A DNA stretch of 64,000 bases, taken from Candidatus Sulfopaludibacter sp. SbA3. GTDB taxonomy: Bacteria > Acidobacteriota > Vicinamibacteria > Vicinamibacterales > UBA2999. The notes below the pieces were generated by a model, which was not told the DNA's origin, ran no database searches, and saw only the letters and a program-made list of their open reading frames with translations. This document shows positions 1-8,925 of the stretch, piece after piece; positions within the stretch are counted from its first letter, which is position 1; the number at the start of each line of letters is the position of its first letter. The stretch spans positions 106,555 to 170,554 of the forward strand of contig CAMDNQ010000007.1 of NCBI GenBank assembly GCA_945903265.1. The letters run 5' to 3'. The position numbers were made by a program, and so were the translations under genes.

Positions 1-237
1 TGCGCCGGTCGCGGCGCCGTAGCCGAAATGGCCCGCCAGCGTGAGATTCTGCACGTCGCGCTCCGACAGCTGGCGGCTGACGCCGGCGCGCACGGCGATC
101 GCCTCGACGATCTCGCGCGGCGGCAGCGGGCGCGCGGGCTCGCCCGGCAGCCGTGCGTGCATGTATTCCCAGTACGCCGTCATCGGGATTGCCGCCGCCG
201 TTCCCGCCGCCGCGCCCATCAGCATCCGACCCAGCAT
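1..237 (-). CDS. membrane-associated protein, 3' end beyond the window (DUF1440/DUF6789-like)
   Basis: Only the first 79 codons are present; the frame is still open at base 1. The start at 237 is preceded by a GGAG ribosome site 5 bases upstream. Residues 1-20 form an Ala/Gly-rich hydrophobic segment that could be a membrane anchor. The end shows an H-F-G-Y-G-A-A-T-G-A stretch resembling the second-helix motif of DUF1440/DUF6789 small membrane proteins. The family call is by motif memory only. It is read in the same direction as the next gene with a 13-base gap, so the two may be co-transcribed. Confidence 0.5.
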   Translation of the reverse strand, partial: MLGRMLMGAAAGTAAAIPMTAYWEYMHARLPGEPARPLPPREIVEAIAVRAGVSRQLSERDVQNLTLAGHFGYGAATGA

Positions 238-250
238 GTTTTTCTCCAGC

Positions 251-877
251 CTAGAACAGCAGGCTGACGGCCGTAACCGCTAGACCTGCAAGGAGTAACC
301 ACAAAGACGCCGCGCCCGCCGTCCCACCGCCAGCAACCGGCGAGTCGCTTGGAGGAAACCCTGGAGGCGGGGGGAGCGACGCACCAATTCGCTGCTGGCC
401 GGTGAACGCCGCGCCAAGCGCGGCCAGAAGTAGTCCCCAGCTTGCCGCGATGCAGGCACGGGCTGCGGCTGACTCGCCGACGAACCCGGCGCCGAGCATC
501 ACGACCGACGCAATCCACCCGATCATGGCGGCGCCGGCCACGAGCCGGAGCCGCGCGAGCTCCCGGTCCGCCGCCTGCCGCCGGAGCTCCAGTCCGAGCG
601 CCGCTTCCGAGCGACGGCGCTGGTCGTCTATCTGTGACCGCTCGAGTTCGAGGCGCGCGTGATCGCGGTCGAAGGCCTCTTTCAGGGCCGCCACGACGAC
701 GCCGGCCAGACGGGCTTCAAGCGGTCCACCTGGGCCCTGGGCCGCAGATGCGGGCGGCAGCGAAGGCGCGTGCTGAATGGACCTGGGCCGCTCGTCCCGC
801 GGGGGCATGAAATGCTTCGCGGCCTCGCGAAGCGCGAACAGCGCGTCGACCGCTTTCATCAGAGTGTCGGCTTTCAC
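251..877 (-). CDS. hypothetical protein: coiled coil plus C-terminal membrane segments
   Basis: This 208-residue protein is not recognised. Visible parts are a polar, Pro-rich N-terminal third, a long charged helix around residues 60-110 rich in Glu, Arg and Leu that should form a coiled coil, then hydrophobic segments near residues 111-130, 138-155 and 190-208. The layout resembles holin-like or phage-shock-like small membrane proteins, but no family motif is seen. It starts with GTG 13 bases after the M61 protease stop and runs in the same direction, so it is probably co-transcribed. The Shine-Dalgarno sequence is weak, so translation may depend on coupling. Confidence 0.6.
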   Translation of the reverse strand: MKADTLMKAVDALFALREAAKHFMPPRDERPRSIQHAPSLPPASAAQGPGGPLEARLAGVVVAALKEAFDRDHARLELERSQIDDQRRRSEAALGLELRRQAADRELARLRLVAGAAMIGWIASVVMLGAGFVGESAAARACIAASWGLLLAALGAAFTGQQRIGASLPPPPGFPPSDSPVAGGGTAGAASLWLLLAGLAVTAVSLLF

Positions 878-890
878 AGGGTGTCCCGCT

Positions 891-2756
891 TCAAAAGGTG
901 TTCCGTGAACCCGAGCTCAGCCATCCGTCACGCAGCCGCCGCTGTTCCGCTGTCAGCGTGCCTCCGGCGCGCTCCACCGTCAGCACCTCGATACGCGGGT
1001 CGGCCGCCAGTCTCAGCGTGCTGGTCACGCGGCTGCCGCGCCGTTCGAAGACGAGGGCGATCTGGTCTCCAGGCCGGCCGTTCGCAATGCCGCGCTCGAC
1101 ATCGTCCGCGGTCCGTACTTCAGCGCCGTCGACTGCCAGAATGATGTCGTCGCGCTCCAACCCGGCGGCGTAGGCCGGCGACCCGAAGGGGACAGCCGAT
1201 ATCACCCGGGGCCTTCCCTGGACTTCCTGGAGGCGAAGCTGACCCGCGTAGCCGGCCGTCGGCGCCGCCTGCCGCATCACAAACCCGACGCGGCGCAGCA
1301 ACGCCTCGTAGTCGACGACGTCGTGGCCCTGGATGAATCGCGCAAAGAACTGGTCGGCGAATGCGGCGTCGCCGGCGACCGACGCCAGAGCCGCCTTGAG
1401 ATCCGCCATCGTGTAAGGGGCATCGACATACCCGGGGCGCGTGCTCTTTGATCGGCCATGCCGCGTCCAGAGCGCGCGCATGAAATCGTCCAGCGTCGTC
1501 TTCCCGCTGCTTCGGTCGCGAAGCGTCAGGTCGAGCCCGAGACCTATCGCCTCTCCCCACGTGTAGTACGAGATGAACGTGTTGTCGAAGGCGGTGCGGT
1601 CGATGGCGGCAGCGGCATCCACAAAAGGAGCAAGCCGGCTCATCTCCTCGGCCGTGCGGACCGTTCGACCCGGATTGTTGCGGACCGTGTTGACGACGCC
1701 TGTGAACTCGTCCGCCAGTTCGTCGGCCGCCATGAGCCCCGCCCGCGCCATGATCAGCGGGCCGTAATAGCTGGTGAATCCTTCGGCCAGCCACAGCTCC
1801 CCCGACATGTTCGCATCGTCGAAATTGAACGGCTCGAGAGAACGGGGCCGGATGCGTTCGACGTTCCAGCTGTGGAAGAACTCGTGCGAGACGGTGTCGA
1901 GCAGGCCGATCCGGTTGGAGCGGATCGAGCTTCCGCTCGTGAGGATCGTGCTGTTGCGATGCTCCATGCCGTCGCCTGACGCCCATGGCAGGTAATCGGC
2001 GATGAACGTGTACGTGCCGGCGTCGAACGCGGCGTACTCACCAAAGACGTGCCGCGCTTCCGCGACGATGCGCTGGACGTCGCCGGCAAAGGCGTCGAGC
2101 TCCGCATCGGTGCCCGTGTGGTGCACGGCAAGACGGAACGTCGCACCGTTGACGCCCGGCGGCGTCACCGTCCGCACCGCGTGGGCGCTGACCTCGGTCG
2201 GACTGTCCATCAGGTACTGAAGGTTTGGAGCCGTGAATGTGAACGCGTCCGGGCCCGGCATCAGCTGCGTCGCGACGCGCCAGTTGGAACCGGTGGGCAC
2301 GCTGAACGTCAGGGTGGCCGGACGCTCTTCAAGCCCGCGTGCCCACATCACGGCAGCCGGCATGTTGATGTGCGCGTGCGTACTGTCGACGGCGAGATAC
2401 GTGCCGTCGATGCGGTCGCCAAAGATGCGATACGTCACGCGAACGGCCCCCGAGTGCGACGGGACGGTCCACTGATGGGGATCGGGTCTGGTGACGGCAA
2501 GCGCGCGGCCCGCCGTGTCGGTGACGCGCACGTCGATGATGTTCTTCGCGAACTCGTGGACGGCGTAGCGGCCCGGCGAGGACCGGCTCATCCGCAGCTC
2601 GAGCGGGCCAGCCGGCAGATCGGCGAAGCTAACATCGACCTGCATCCACCGGTGCTCGGGCTCGGGAAATGAAAACCGGTAACTCACCGGCGCCTGCGCG
2701 GCAGCCGGGAGTACGCTGCCGACGAGGATGAGAACGACTGGAAGGAGGCGTCGCAT
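891..2756 (-). CDS. M61 family metallopeptidase with PDZ domain
   Basis: This is an exported zinc aminopeptidase of the M61 (glycyl aminopeptidase) family, 621 residues. Residues 1-21 are a signal peptide ending in A-A-A-Q. The zinc motif H-E-F-F-H lies at 291-295, followed by the family-typical S-W-N-V-E-R-I-R-P; the third zinc ligand is probably Glu325 in L-W-L-A-E-G-F. A PDZ domain (around 500-590, with G-L-E-R-D-D-I-I-L) closes the protein. The start at 2756 was chosen over an upstream GTG because it begins the signal peptide directly. The ATG shares one base with the TTG start of the divergent LigT-like gene. Substrates are probably small N-terminal Gly or Ala peptides in the periplasm. 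Confidence 0.9.
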   Translation of the reverse strand: MRRLLPVVLILVGSVLPAAAQAPVSYRFSFPEPEHRWMQVDVSFADLPAGPLELRMSRSSPGRYAVHEFAKNIIDVRVTDTAGRALAVTRPDPHQWTVPSHSGAVRVTYRIFGDRIDGTYLAVDSTHAHINMPAAVMWARGLEERPATLTFSVPTGSNWRVATQLMPGPDAFTFTAPNLQYLMDSPTEVSAHAVRTVTPPGVNGATFRLAVHHTGTDAELDAFAGDVQRIVAEARHVFGEYAAFDAGTYTFIADYLPWASGDGMEHRNSTILTSGSSIRSNRIGLLDTVSHEFFHSWNVERIRPRSLEPFNFDDANMSGELWLAEGFTSYYGPLIMARAGLMAADELADEFTGVVNTVRNNPGRTVRTAEEMSRLAPFVDAAAAIDRTAFDNTFISYYTWGEAIGLGLDLTLRDRSSGKTTLDDFMRALWTRHGRSKSTRPGYVDAPYTMADLKAALASVAGDAAFADQFFARFIQGHDVVDYEALLRRVGFVMRQAAPTAGYAGQLRLQEVQGRPRVISAVPFGSPAYAAGLERDDIILAVDGAEVRTADDVERGIANGRPGDQIALVFERRGSRVTSTLRLAADPRIEVLTVERAGGTLTAEQRRLRDGWLSSGSRNTF

Positions 2757-3349
2757 TGGCACAGGTGCTCGCGCTCGACGTTGCCATTCTGCCACCGACC
2801 GCGGTTGCCGATCGAGCCATTCGACTGAGCGCCGCGCTCCCCCCGGCGGAGTCGCATGGCCTGCTTCTCGACGGGGATCGCCTGCCGCACATCACACTCA
2901 CACAGCAGTTCGTGGCGGTCGAGGAGCTCCACGCCATCTACTACCGGCTTGATGCCGTCCTTCACGCCCATCCACCACTCTCGCTCACCGTTACTGGCGG
3001 CGGGCGCGGAGGCAGCTCGGTCTGGATGCAGATCGACCGGACCGACGCGCTGCTCCAGCTGCACGAGCGGTTGATGGAGACGCTACGTGGATTCGAGAGG
3101 CCCGGGGCCACGGCCTCGGCCTTTGTCGACGGAGACGCGCGGGTGGGCGACGTGATGTGGGTGACTGGCTACCGGCTGAAGTCGGCGCTGCACGCCTACA
3201 ACCCGCACATCACCCTCGGTCACGCCAAACTGCCGCCGCAGGTGGAGCCGATTGCGTTCGAGGCCACAACCGTGGCCGCGTGTCATCTGGGGAGATTCTG
3301 TTCTTGCCGGCGTGTGCTGCAAAGTTGGACGCTGGGACGCGCAGGCTGA
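2756..3349 (+). CDS. 2'-5' RNA ligase / LigT-like 2H phosphoesterase
   Basis: This is a 197-residue member of the 2H phosphoesterase superfamily. Both H-x-T-x catalytic motifs are present: H-I-T-L at residues 45-48 and H-I-T-L at 151-154. These proteins hydrolyse or transfer 2',3'-cyclic phosphates or 2'-5' linkages on RNA; the physiological substrate is unknown. The start is TTG, strongly supported by a GGAAGGAGG ribosome site 6-7 bases upstream. The last dozen or so codons run into a palindromic repeat, so the C-terminal tail may have been replaced when the repeat arrived. The gene is convergent with hemH. Confidence 0.85.
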   Translation: MAQVLALDVAILPPTAVADRAIRLSAALPPAESHGLLLDGDRLPHITLTQQFVAVEELHAIYYRLDAVLHAHPPLSLTVTGGGRGGSSVWMQIDRTDALLQLHERLMETLRGFERPGATASAFVDGDARVGDVMWVTGYRLKSALHAYNPHITLGHAKLPPQVEPIAFEATTVAACHLGRFCSCRRVLQSWTLGRAG

Positions 3350-3406
3350 AGCCTGCGCTCTGCACACGGCAGATGTCTGATGTAGAGCGCGGGCTTCAGC
3401 CTGCGC
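3340..3406. repeat. pair of inverted palindromic repeats with TGAA loop, between converging genes
   Basis: Two copies lie in opposite orientation. One has the stem GCGCAGGC, loop TGAA, stem GCCTGCGC and tail TCTGCAC; the other reads on the minus strand GCGCAGGC-TGAA-GCCCGCGC-TCTACAT. Each copy can fold alone, and together they form one long imperfect hairpin. They sit where the LigT-like gene ends and hemH ends; the hemH stop codon falls inside one arm. Probable role: two-way transcription termination or an mRNA end cap. See the related hairpins at 7539, 35232 and 50538. Confidence 0.75.
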
Positions 3407-4367
3407 GGACAACCGGCAGGGTCGGTCGCGCGAGCGTCCGCAGCACCATGTCCGCCATCATGTCGAGGAACAGCGGATCGTCGTTCACCGCTTCCGCCCG
3501 CGCCACCGGCAGCCCGATCTCACGGCAGACATCCGCCGCTTCGCGATCGAGGTCGTACAGCACCTCGATGTGGTCGCACACAAATCCGATGGGACATAGC
3601 ACCGCGGCCTGCAGTCCGCGCGCCCGTTCCGCTCGAAGGTAGGCGCAGACGTCCGGCTCGAGCCATGGATCGTCGGGACGGCCACTGCGGCTCTGGAACA
3701 CGACCGTCCAGTCACTGACGCCGAGCTTCGCGGCTACGAACCGTCCCGACTCGCGGAGCTGCTCCGCATATCGCGACGCATCCGCCATCGATGTCGGAAT
3801 GCTATGCGCAGTAAAGACGAGGCGCGCTGCGGACCGCAGGTCCTGCGGCAGGCGCTCCAGCGCCGCCCGGATATGACGCACGTTGACCTCAACGAACAAC
3901 GGATGGTCGAACCAGCTCCCGACGTAGGTGACGTCGATGTCGCCGCCGGTTGCCTCCCGCAGCTGCGCCCGCGCATCGGCGACGTTCTCCCGGTACTGCT
4001 GGCAGCTCGAATACGAATGATGCGGCGCCGCAATGAATCCAATCGCGTGGCGCCGGCCGGCCTGGTGCATCGCCTTGAGCGTGTCCGGCAGCAGCGGGTG
4101 CCAGTTACGCATGCCGATGTAGACGGGCAGCGGATGCCCTGCTGTCGCCAGTCGCGCCGACAGGCCAGCAGCCTGTCGCTCTGTCAGCGCGGTAATGGGC
4201 GAGACGCCGCCAAAGAGTTCGTAGTGGTGGGCGACTTCTTCGACGCGCTGAGGAGTGACGCGCCGCCCTTTCAGTACGCGTTCAAGAAAGGGGCGGATGT
4301 CGGCGGGACCGTTGGGTCCGCCGAACGCCACCACCAGCACGCTGTCAATGGGCGCGGCTGGCTGCAA
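3396..4367 (-). CDS. hemH: ferrochelatase
   Basis: Ferrochelatase inserts Fe2+ into protoporphyrin IX (or oxidises and inserts into coproporphyrin in some lineages) at the end of heme synthesis. The 323-residue length fits the family. The conserved iron-binding region reads F-T-A-H-S-I-P, with the catalytic His in the A-H-S context, and the C-terminal part carries the family segment G-F-V-C-D-H-I-E-V-L-Y-D-L-D. The N-terminus (V-V-A-F-G-G-P) matches the first beta strand. Its start overlaps the end of the pdxA-like gene by 23 bases, so the two are co-transcribed and translationally coupled. The end lies inside a palindromic repeat. Confidence 0.93.
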   Translation of the reverse strand: MQPAAPIDSVLVVAFGGPNGPADIRPFLERVLKGRRVTPQRVEEVAHHYELFGGVSPITALTERQAAGLSARLATAGHPLPVYIGMRNWHPLLPDTLKAMHQAGRRHAIGFIAAPHHSYSSCQQYRENVADARAQLREATGGDIDVTYVGSWFDHPLFVEVNVRHIRAALERLPQDLRSAARLVFTAHSIPTSMADASRYAEQLRESGRFVAAKLGVSDWTVVFQSRSGRPDDPWLEPDVCAYLRAERARGLQAAVLCPIGFVCDHIEVLYDLDREAADVCREIGLPVARAEAVNDDPLFLDMMADMVLRTLARPTLPVVRAG

Positions 4368-5352
4368 GATGTGCCGCGAGCCGAAGCGCGAATTCCAGCG
4401 CTCCGGGATCCGCCTTTCCCTGCCCCACGATGTCGAACGCGGTTCCGTGCGCGGGCGTCGCGAACACGGTCTTGAGTCCGGCGGTGACGGTGACGCCCTT
4501 GTTGAATCCCAGGAGCTTCGTCGCGATCTGTCCCTGGTCGTGGTACATCATCACCACGCCGTCGAACTCGCCGCGCTTCGCGCGCAGGAAGATCGTGTCG
4601 GACGAGATCGGACCGACGGCGCCAATCCCCTGACTGCGCAGCCTGTCGACCGTCGGCCGGATGATGCGGATCTCGTCGTCGCCGAAGAGACCGTTTTCAC
4701 CGCAGTGAGGATTCAGGGCGGCCACGCCAATCCGAGGCGGATTCTTGCCGAGCGCGCGCAGCGTCGCATCGGCGAGACGCACCGCCGACTCGATCCGCTC
4801 CGGCGTGATGAGCGTCAGCGCTTCTCTGAGCGACACGTGTGACGTGACGCGAAACGTGGCGAACTCCGGGATCACGTTCATCTCGCCGAAGAAGCCTTCG
4901 TGGTTCGTCAGCTTCGCGAACATCTGGTGTTCGTCGGGGAAATGCCACCCGCCGCGATGGAGCGCGCCTTTATTGAGCGGGGCGAAGCAGATGCCATCCA
5001 GCTTCCCGGCCAGTGCGAGGTCGATCATCGTTTTCAGGGTGTCGCCGGTCAGGCGTCCGGAGACGTCAGATGCTTCGCCGCGCGGGAACGACGCCGGGTC
5101 GATGTTTCCCAGATCCAGCACGGAAATCGTGTCGGGCTGCCACCGGACATCCTCCATCCGGCTGTACGCCTGATACGGAAGCTGCACGCCGGCGTCCCGC
5201 ATCCCGAGCTCCAGGACGCGCGCGTCCCCGACGACGACGACTCGGGCGACGTCGTGGGCGGCGCCGGCGTCGAGCACCTTGACGGCCACTTCAGGCCCGA
5301 TGCCGGTGGCGTCGCCAAGCATCAATCCGATGAGCGGGTGCATCCGATGCAT
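4345..5352 (-). CDS. PdxA family 4-phospho-hydroxy-acid dehydrogenase
   Basis: This 335-residue protein belongs to the PdxA family, NAD-dependent metal enzymes that oxidise and decarboxylate 4-hydroxythreonine-4-phosphate (PLP synthesis) or, in PdxA2, D-threonate or D-erythronate 4-phosphate. Seen in order: G-D-A-T-G-I-G-P-E-V near the N-terminus, N-P-H-C-G-E-N-G at mid-length, Y-H-D-Q-G with a metal-binding His, and T-P-A-H-G-T-A-F-D near the end with another metal His. A second in-frame ATG at 5343 gives the start more usual for the family. No pdxB, serC or pdxJ is nearby, so the true substrate is open. It overlaps hemH downstream. Confidence 0.85.
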   Translation of the reverse strand: MHRMHPLIGLMLGDATGIGPEVAVKVLDAGAAHDVARVVVVGDARVLELGMRDAGVQLPYQAYSRMEDVRWQPDTISVLDLGNIDPASFPRGEASDVSGRLTGDTLKTMIDLALAGKLDGICFAPLNKGALHRGGWHFPDEHQMFAKLTNHEGFFGEMNVIPEFATFRVTSHVSLREALTLITPERIESAVRLADATLRALGKNPPRIGVAALNPHCGENGLFGDDEIRIIRPTVDRLRSQGIGAVGPISSDTIFLRAKRGEFDGVVMMYHDQGQIATKLLGFNKGVTVTAGLKTVFATPAHGTAFDIVGQGKADPGALEFALRLAAHLAASRAH

Positions 5353-5386
5353 CTTGCCATGCTTGAGGCAGGATCGCGATCCGATG

Positions 5387-5392
5387 TAGCCT
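5387..5392 (+). promoter_or_regulatory. -10-like box TAGCCT before the MmgE/PrpD gene
   Basis: TAGCCT fits TAnnnT and ends 8 bases before the ATG at 5401. No Shine-Dalgarno sequence is present between them. It is one of six cases in the window where a -10-like box stands about one transcription-start distance from the start codon, suggesting a leaderless or very short leader mRNA. The box is a weak match taken alone. Confidence 0.35.
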
Positions 5393-5400
5393 CAGATTTC

Positions 5401-6834
5401 ATGTCCAACGAAACCCACGCAACCGCTGCAGTCATCGATTACGTTACCAAGACCTCGCTGGACTCCTTTCCCGCCGAGGCCATTTCCCTGGCGAGACAGT
5501 GCGTCATCGATGGCATGGGCGTCATCCTGGCCGGCTCCGCCTTGCACGGATCGGCCATCGTCCGCGACTACGTCAAGGCAGGCAACGAGAGTGGCCAGTC
5601 CACCGTGATTGGCGGCGAGACATTCACGTGCCGCACGGCGTCGGCGGCGCTGATTAACGCCACCGCCGGCCATGCGCTTGATTTCGACGACACGCAGCTG
5701 TCGTCGTCGCCGGATCGGATCTTCGGCCTCCTCACCCACCCGACCATCCCTCCGCTGGCCGCAAGCCTTGCGGTCGGCGAGAAGCTCGGGGTCACGGGCA
5801 GGCAGTTTCTCGAGGCGTACCTCATCGGCTTCGAAGTCGAATGCAAGATGAACGAGGCGATCGATCCGACGCACTACAAGAACGGATTCCATTCGTCCGG
5901 CACGTTCGGCACCTTCGGCGCGATGATCGCCGCCGCGAAGCTGTACAACCTCAACGCCGAACAGCTCGGACATGCGCTCGCGATGGCGTCGAGCATGAGC
6001 TCCGGCATCCGTCTGAATTTCGGCACGATGACGAAACCGCTCCACGTCGGACGCGCAGCGCAGAACGGCGTGATGGCCGCGGAGCTGGCCAAGCTCGGAC
6101 ACACCGGCGGCAAGGACGCGCTCGATAGTCCGTGGGGCTTCTATCGCGTCTTTACCCTCGGCGCCGGCTTCGTCGAGAAGTCGATTGTGGGCGCGCTCGG
6201 CAATCCGCCCAGCATTGTTTCCCCCGGCGTATCACTGAAGCCGTATCCGTGCGGGAGCCTCGGCCATCCGACGATGGATGCGATGCTGAAGCTCATAAAA
6301 GAAAACGATGTGAAGCCGGAGCAGGTGAAGGCGGTCCGGGTGCGCGCTGGTTCGAACATCCTCAATCCGCTGCGCTACCCGTTCGCGAATACGGAGCTCG
6401 AGGCGAAGTTCTGCCTGCCGTTCATGATGTCGAGCCTCCTTCTCCGCCGGAAGGCGGGCATCCACGAGTTCACGGACGAATTCGTCAGCAGCGCGCCGGC
6501 GCAGGCGATGATGAAGAAGGTCACCACCGTGAAGGACGCCGCGATTGAAGCGCGCGGCTTCGACAAGATGCGCAGCACGATTGAGGTGGACCTCACGGAC
6601 GGCAAGACGATCGTCCAGGACGCCGACGAGCGCTATCGCGGCGGCCCCGACAAGCCGTTCACCCCCGACGAGCTCCACGACAAGTTCAACGAGTGCGCAA
6701 ACCTGGTGCTCAAACCCGAGGCGACGCGTGAGCTGCTGACGCAGCTGGAGTCGGTCGACAAAGCCAAGGCCATCAAGGATGTGATCGCGGTTGCGGCGAA
6801 AGGCGTGCTCCCGGGCAAGCCAGTGAGGCTGTAG
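5401..6834 (+). CDS. MmgE/PrpD family protein
   Basis: This is a 477-residue MmgE/PrpD protein, the family of 2-methylcitrate dehydratase PrpD, cis-aconitate decarboxylase and several uncharacterised dehydratases. The N-terminal helical domain has the family pattern L-A-R-Q-C-V-I-D-G-M-G-V-I-L-A-G, and the active-site region carries the G-H-A-L-D-F-D-D-T stretch with His and Asp. The start at 5401 was chosen because homology begins there; the open frame extends far upstream only as antisense to pdxA. No prpB or prpC genes are near, so a methylcitrate role is not supported. It is divergent from the pdxA-hemH pair. Confidence 0.88.
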   Translation: MSNETHATAAVIDYVTKTSLDSFPAEAISLARQCVIDGMGVILAGSALHGSAIVRDYVKAGNESGQSTVIGGETFTCRTASAALINATAGHALDFDDTQLSSSPDRIFGLLTHPTIPPLAASLAVGEKLGVTGRQFLEAYLIGFEVECKMNEAIDPTHYKNGFHSSGTFGTFGAMIAAAKLYNLNAEQLGHALAMASSMSSGIRLNFGTMTKPLHVGRAAQNGVMAAELAKLGHTGGKDALDSPWGFYRVFTLGAGFVEKSIVGALGNPPSIVSPGVSLKPYPCGSLGHPTMDAMLKLIKENDVKPEQVKAVRVRAGSNILNPLRYPFANTELEAKFCLPFMMSSLLLRRKAGIHEFTDEFVSSAPAQAMMKKVTTVKDAAIEARGFDKMRSTIEVDLTDGKTIVQDADERYRGGPDKPFTPDELHDKFNECANLVLKPEATRELLTQLESVDKAKAIKDVIAVAAKGVLPGKPVRL

Positions 6835-6874
6835 CATCACTCTCAGCCCGTCAGAGGTTCACGTCTGGTACCGG

Positions 6875-7537
6875 GTGACGGATCACCCGGGCGACGAGGA
6901 TCTACAGGCGGCGCTGGCGCTGCTCTCCGCCGACGAACGTGCCCGGTACGGACGATTCGTCTTCCCCGAAGATCGACGTGATTTTGCCGCAGCACACGCC
7001 CTCCTGAGGCGTGTGCTGTCGCTCTACGCGCCCGTCGCGCCGCCCGCGTGGATCTTCGACGCGCCGCCGGGCGAAAAACCGGCGCTTGTCCCCTGGCTCG
7101 GCGCCCCTCCACTCTCGTTCAACCTGTCACACACCCGCGGTCTGGTCGCGTGCGCCGTCGCACTCGATGCGGATGTCGGCGTCGACGCCGAGCGGATCGA
7201 TCGGGTAGCGGACGGGGAGGACATTGCGGCGCGGTACTTCACCGCGGGAGAAACAGATGCGCTGATGGCGTGCGACCCGCCCGGCCGAGCCACACGCTTT
7301 ATCGAGCTCTGGACGCTGAAGGAGGCCTACCTGAAGGCCATCGGGCGCGGACTCGCCCGTCCGCTGAACGAGGTGGCGTTCGCGTTCGCTGCCGACGGAA
7401 CGATCGCGTGGGATGTTCCGGGCGCCGCTCGCGACGAGTGGAGATTCGCGCTGTTTCCGCTGCCGAACGCCAGGATCGCCGCCGCCGTGACCTCGCCGCG
7501 CCGGACGGACTGGAGCTTCGTCTGCCGGCCGCTCTGA
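6875..7537 (+). CDS. 4'-phosphopantetheinyl transferase, Sfp type
   Basis: The enzyme moves phosphopantetheine from CoA to carrier-protein serines, activating NRPS, PKS or fatty acid carriers. Residues 102-106 are G-V-D-A-E and 146-154 are W-T-L-K-E-A-Y-L-K, the magnesium-binding and catalytic signatures of the Sfp group. The GTG at 6875 gives 220 residues. However, the bases just upstream, in frame, translate to V-H-V-W-Y-R, which looks like the usual first strand of this family, yet no ATG, GTG or TTG lies between the preceding in-frame stop (6824) and 6875. The true start may be non-canonical (for example ATC at 6836). It stands beside the broken NRPS locus it presumably served. Confidence 0.88.
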   Translation: MTDHPGDEDLQAALALLSADERARYGRFVFPEDRRDFAAAHALLRRVLSLYAPVAPPAWIFDAPPGEKPALVPWLGAPPLSFNLSHTRGLVACAVALDADVGVDAERIDRVADGEDIAARYFTAGETDALMACDPPGRATRFIELWTLKEAYLKAIGRGLARPLNEVAFAFAADGTIAWDVPGAARDEWRFALFPLPNARIAAAVTSPRRTDWSFVCRPL

Positions 7538-7538
7538 G

Positions 7539-7562
7539 GTCTGCCTGAAGGCGGACTCTACG
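7539..7562 (+). repeat. TGAA-loop palindrome after the phosphopantetheinyl transferase
   Basis: Stem GTCTGCC, loop TGAA, stem GGCGGAC, then TCTACG. It has the same plan as the repeats at 3340-3406 and 35232. It begins right after the stop codon and lies between converging genes, so it can serve as a two-way terminator. Confidence 0.6.
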
Positions 7563-7579
7563 TACCTCTGGAATTGGGC

Positions 7580-8925
7580 CTAACTTGCCGATTTGTCTGG
7601 CCTGGTGTCGGACACGATCCGGCCAAGCTCCATCTTGATCACCCTGTCGCCGACGCTGAAGTAGCGATCGTCATGCGTCGCGACGATGAGCGTCTTGCCG
7701 CGCGCCTTGAGGTCGGGCAGCAGCGTTTCGTAGAAGAACTGGCGGAAGCTCGGGTCCTGGTCCGCCGCCCACTCGTCGAACACGTAGATCTGCTTGTCCT
7801 CGAGCAGGCTGATGACGAGCGCCAGGCGCTTCTTCTGCCCCGTCGACAGTTCCTGGTTCTCGAAGCGGCCGTCGCGCCAGCGTGTTTTCTTCTCCAGCTG
7901 CATCAGCTGCAGCAGACTGATGACCCGGCTGTCGTCGATGTTGGGCAGCCCGTACAGGCGATCGAACAGGTGGTAGTCCGAGTAGATAGCCGCAAAGAGT
8001 TCCCGATAGGCACGGTAGCCGAGGGTCCTGATGTCGATCCCGTCGAGCGAAATCGTCCCTGATGTCGGGTAGTAGAGCGCCGTCAGCAGCTTCAGCATCG
8101 TCGACTTGCCGCTGCCGTTGCCGCCGACGATGAGCAGTGTCTCGTTCTGGTGAATCGCGAGATCCATCGGCCCGAGCGTGAACGACGCGTCTCCCGAGCG
8201 GTCTCGATAGATGAATACCAGGTCCCGCGCTTCAATCCTGGTGAACGTCTCTGGCGCCTGCGCCAGTCCGGCTTCCTTCTGGCGCGCCAGCTCGCCGGCC
8301 GCTTCGAGCTCCGCCTCGAGGGCTGTGATGTTGGTCACGGCGTGGTTGGCCGCGCGCAGCACCGGAATCAGGCTGATAGTCAGCGTCAGCGGGCCGATGA
8401 TGAACAGGATGGCGGCGGCAATCCGTGTGACCTGCTCCGAATAGACCTCGCTGACGGCCGGCAGCACGAACACCATGGTGCCGAGCAGCACGTAGAAGAC
8501 CACCTGCGTGAAGATGAAATAGTCGGCGTAGCGCTGGCCGGTCGCCGTCTTGAGCGTCGCTACCTGCTGTGCCGTGTCACACAGGTGGGCATACAGATCG
8601 TCAGATCGCTTGGTATTCAGCTTCACTTCCTTGAAGCCGTCGAGCAGGTGGGTCAGCCCCTCGAAGAACGTGTTCTCGGCCGCCGATGCGCGCTGCAGCT
8701 CGCCCATCAGCTCCTTCCTGTTCCGGAAGTGGATGGAGACGCCGATCGCCACCAGCAGCACCGTGAGCCGGAACGCCATCGGCGACAGGATGAGGATGTA
8801 GACGAGGCTGAAGACGACCAGGACGCGCCCTGGCACGCCATGATGAGCGGCGCCGTGGCCTGCGAGATGGTCGCCGTATCGCTGTTGACGGCGGCGTACA
8901 GCCGCGTCCGGCCGACGCCTTCATT
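7580..8925 (-). pseudogene. cyclic-peptide exporter (SyrD/PvdE-type ABC), 5'-truncated and frameshifted
   Basis: The downstream frame (7580-8836) holds the last membrane helices and a full ATP-binding domain: Walker A G-G-N-G-S-G-K-S-T, signature L-S-T-G-Q-K-K-R, Walker B Y-V-F-D-E-W and the H-loop T-H-D. This matches the single-chain SyrD/PvdE exporters, usually about 540 residues. Upstream of 8836 the protein continues in another minus-strand frame (L-Y-A-A-V-N-S-D-T-A-T-I-S-Q, then L-I-M-A-C-Q-G), so one base has been gained or lost near 8836-8845. Similarity begins abruptly at 8925 (N-E-G-V-G-R), so roughly the first 100-150 residues are missing. At that exact base a truncated NRPS gene begins on the other strand. 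Confidence 0.82.

Noticed and set aside
4900..5400. N-terminal extension of the MmgE/PrpD frame
   Set aside because: The extension is antisense to pdxA and family similarity begins only at the ATG at 5401.
5401..6834. Methylcitrate cycle gene prpD
   Set aside because: No prpB, prpC or acnD neighbours; MmgE/PrpD members have several other activities.
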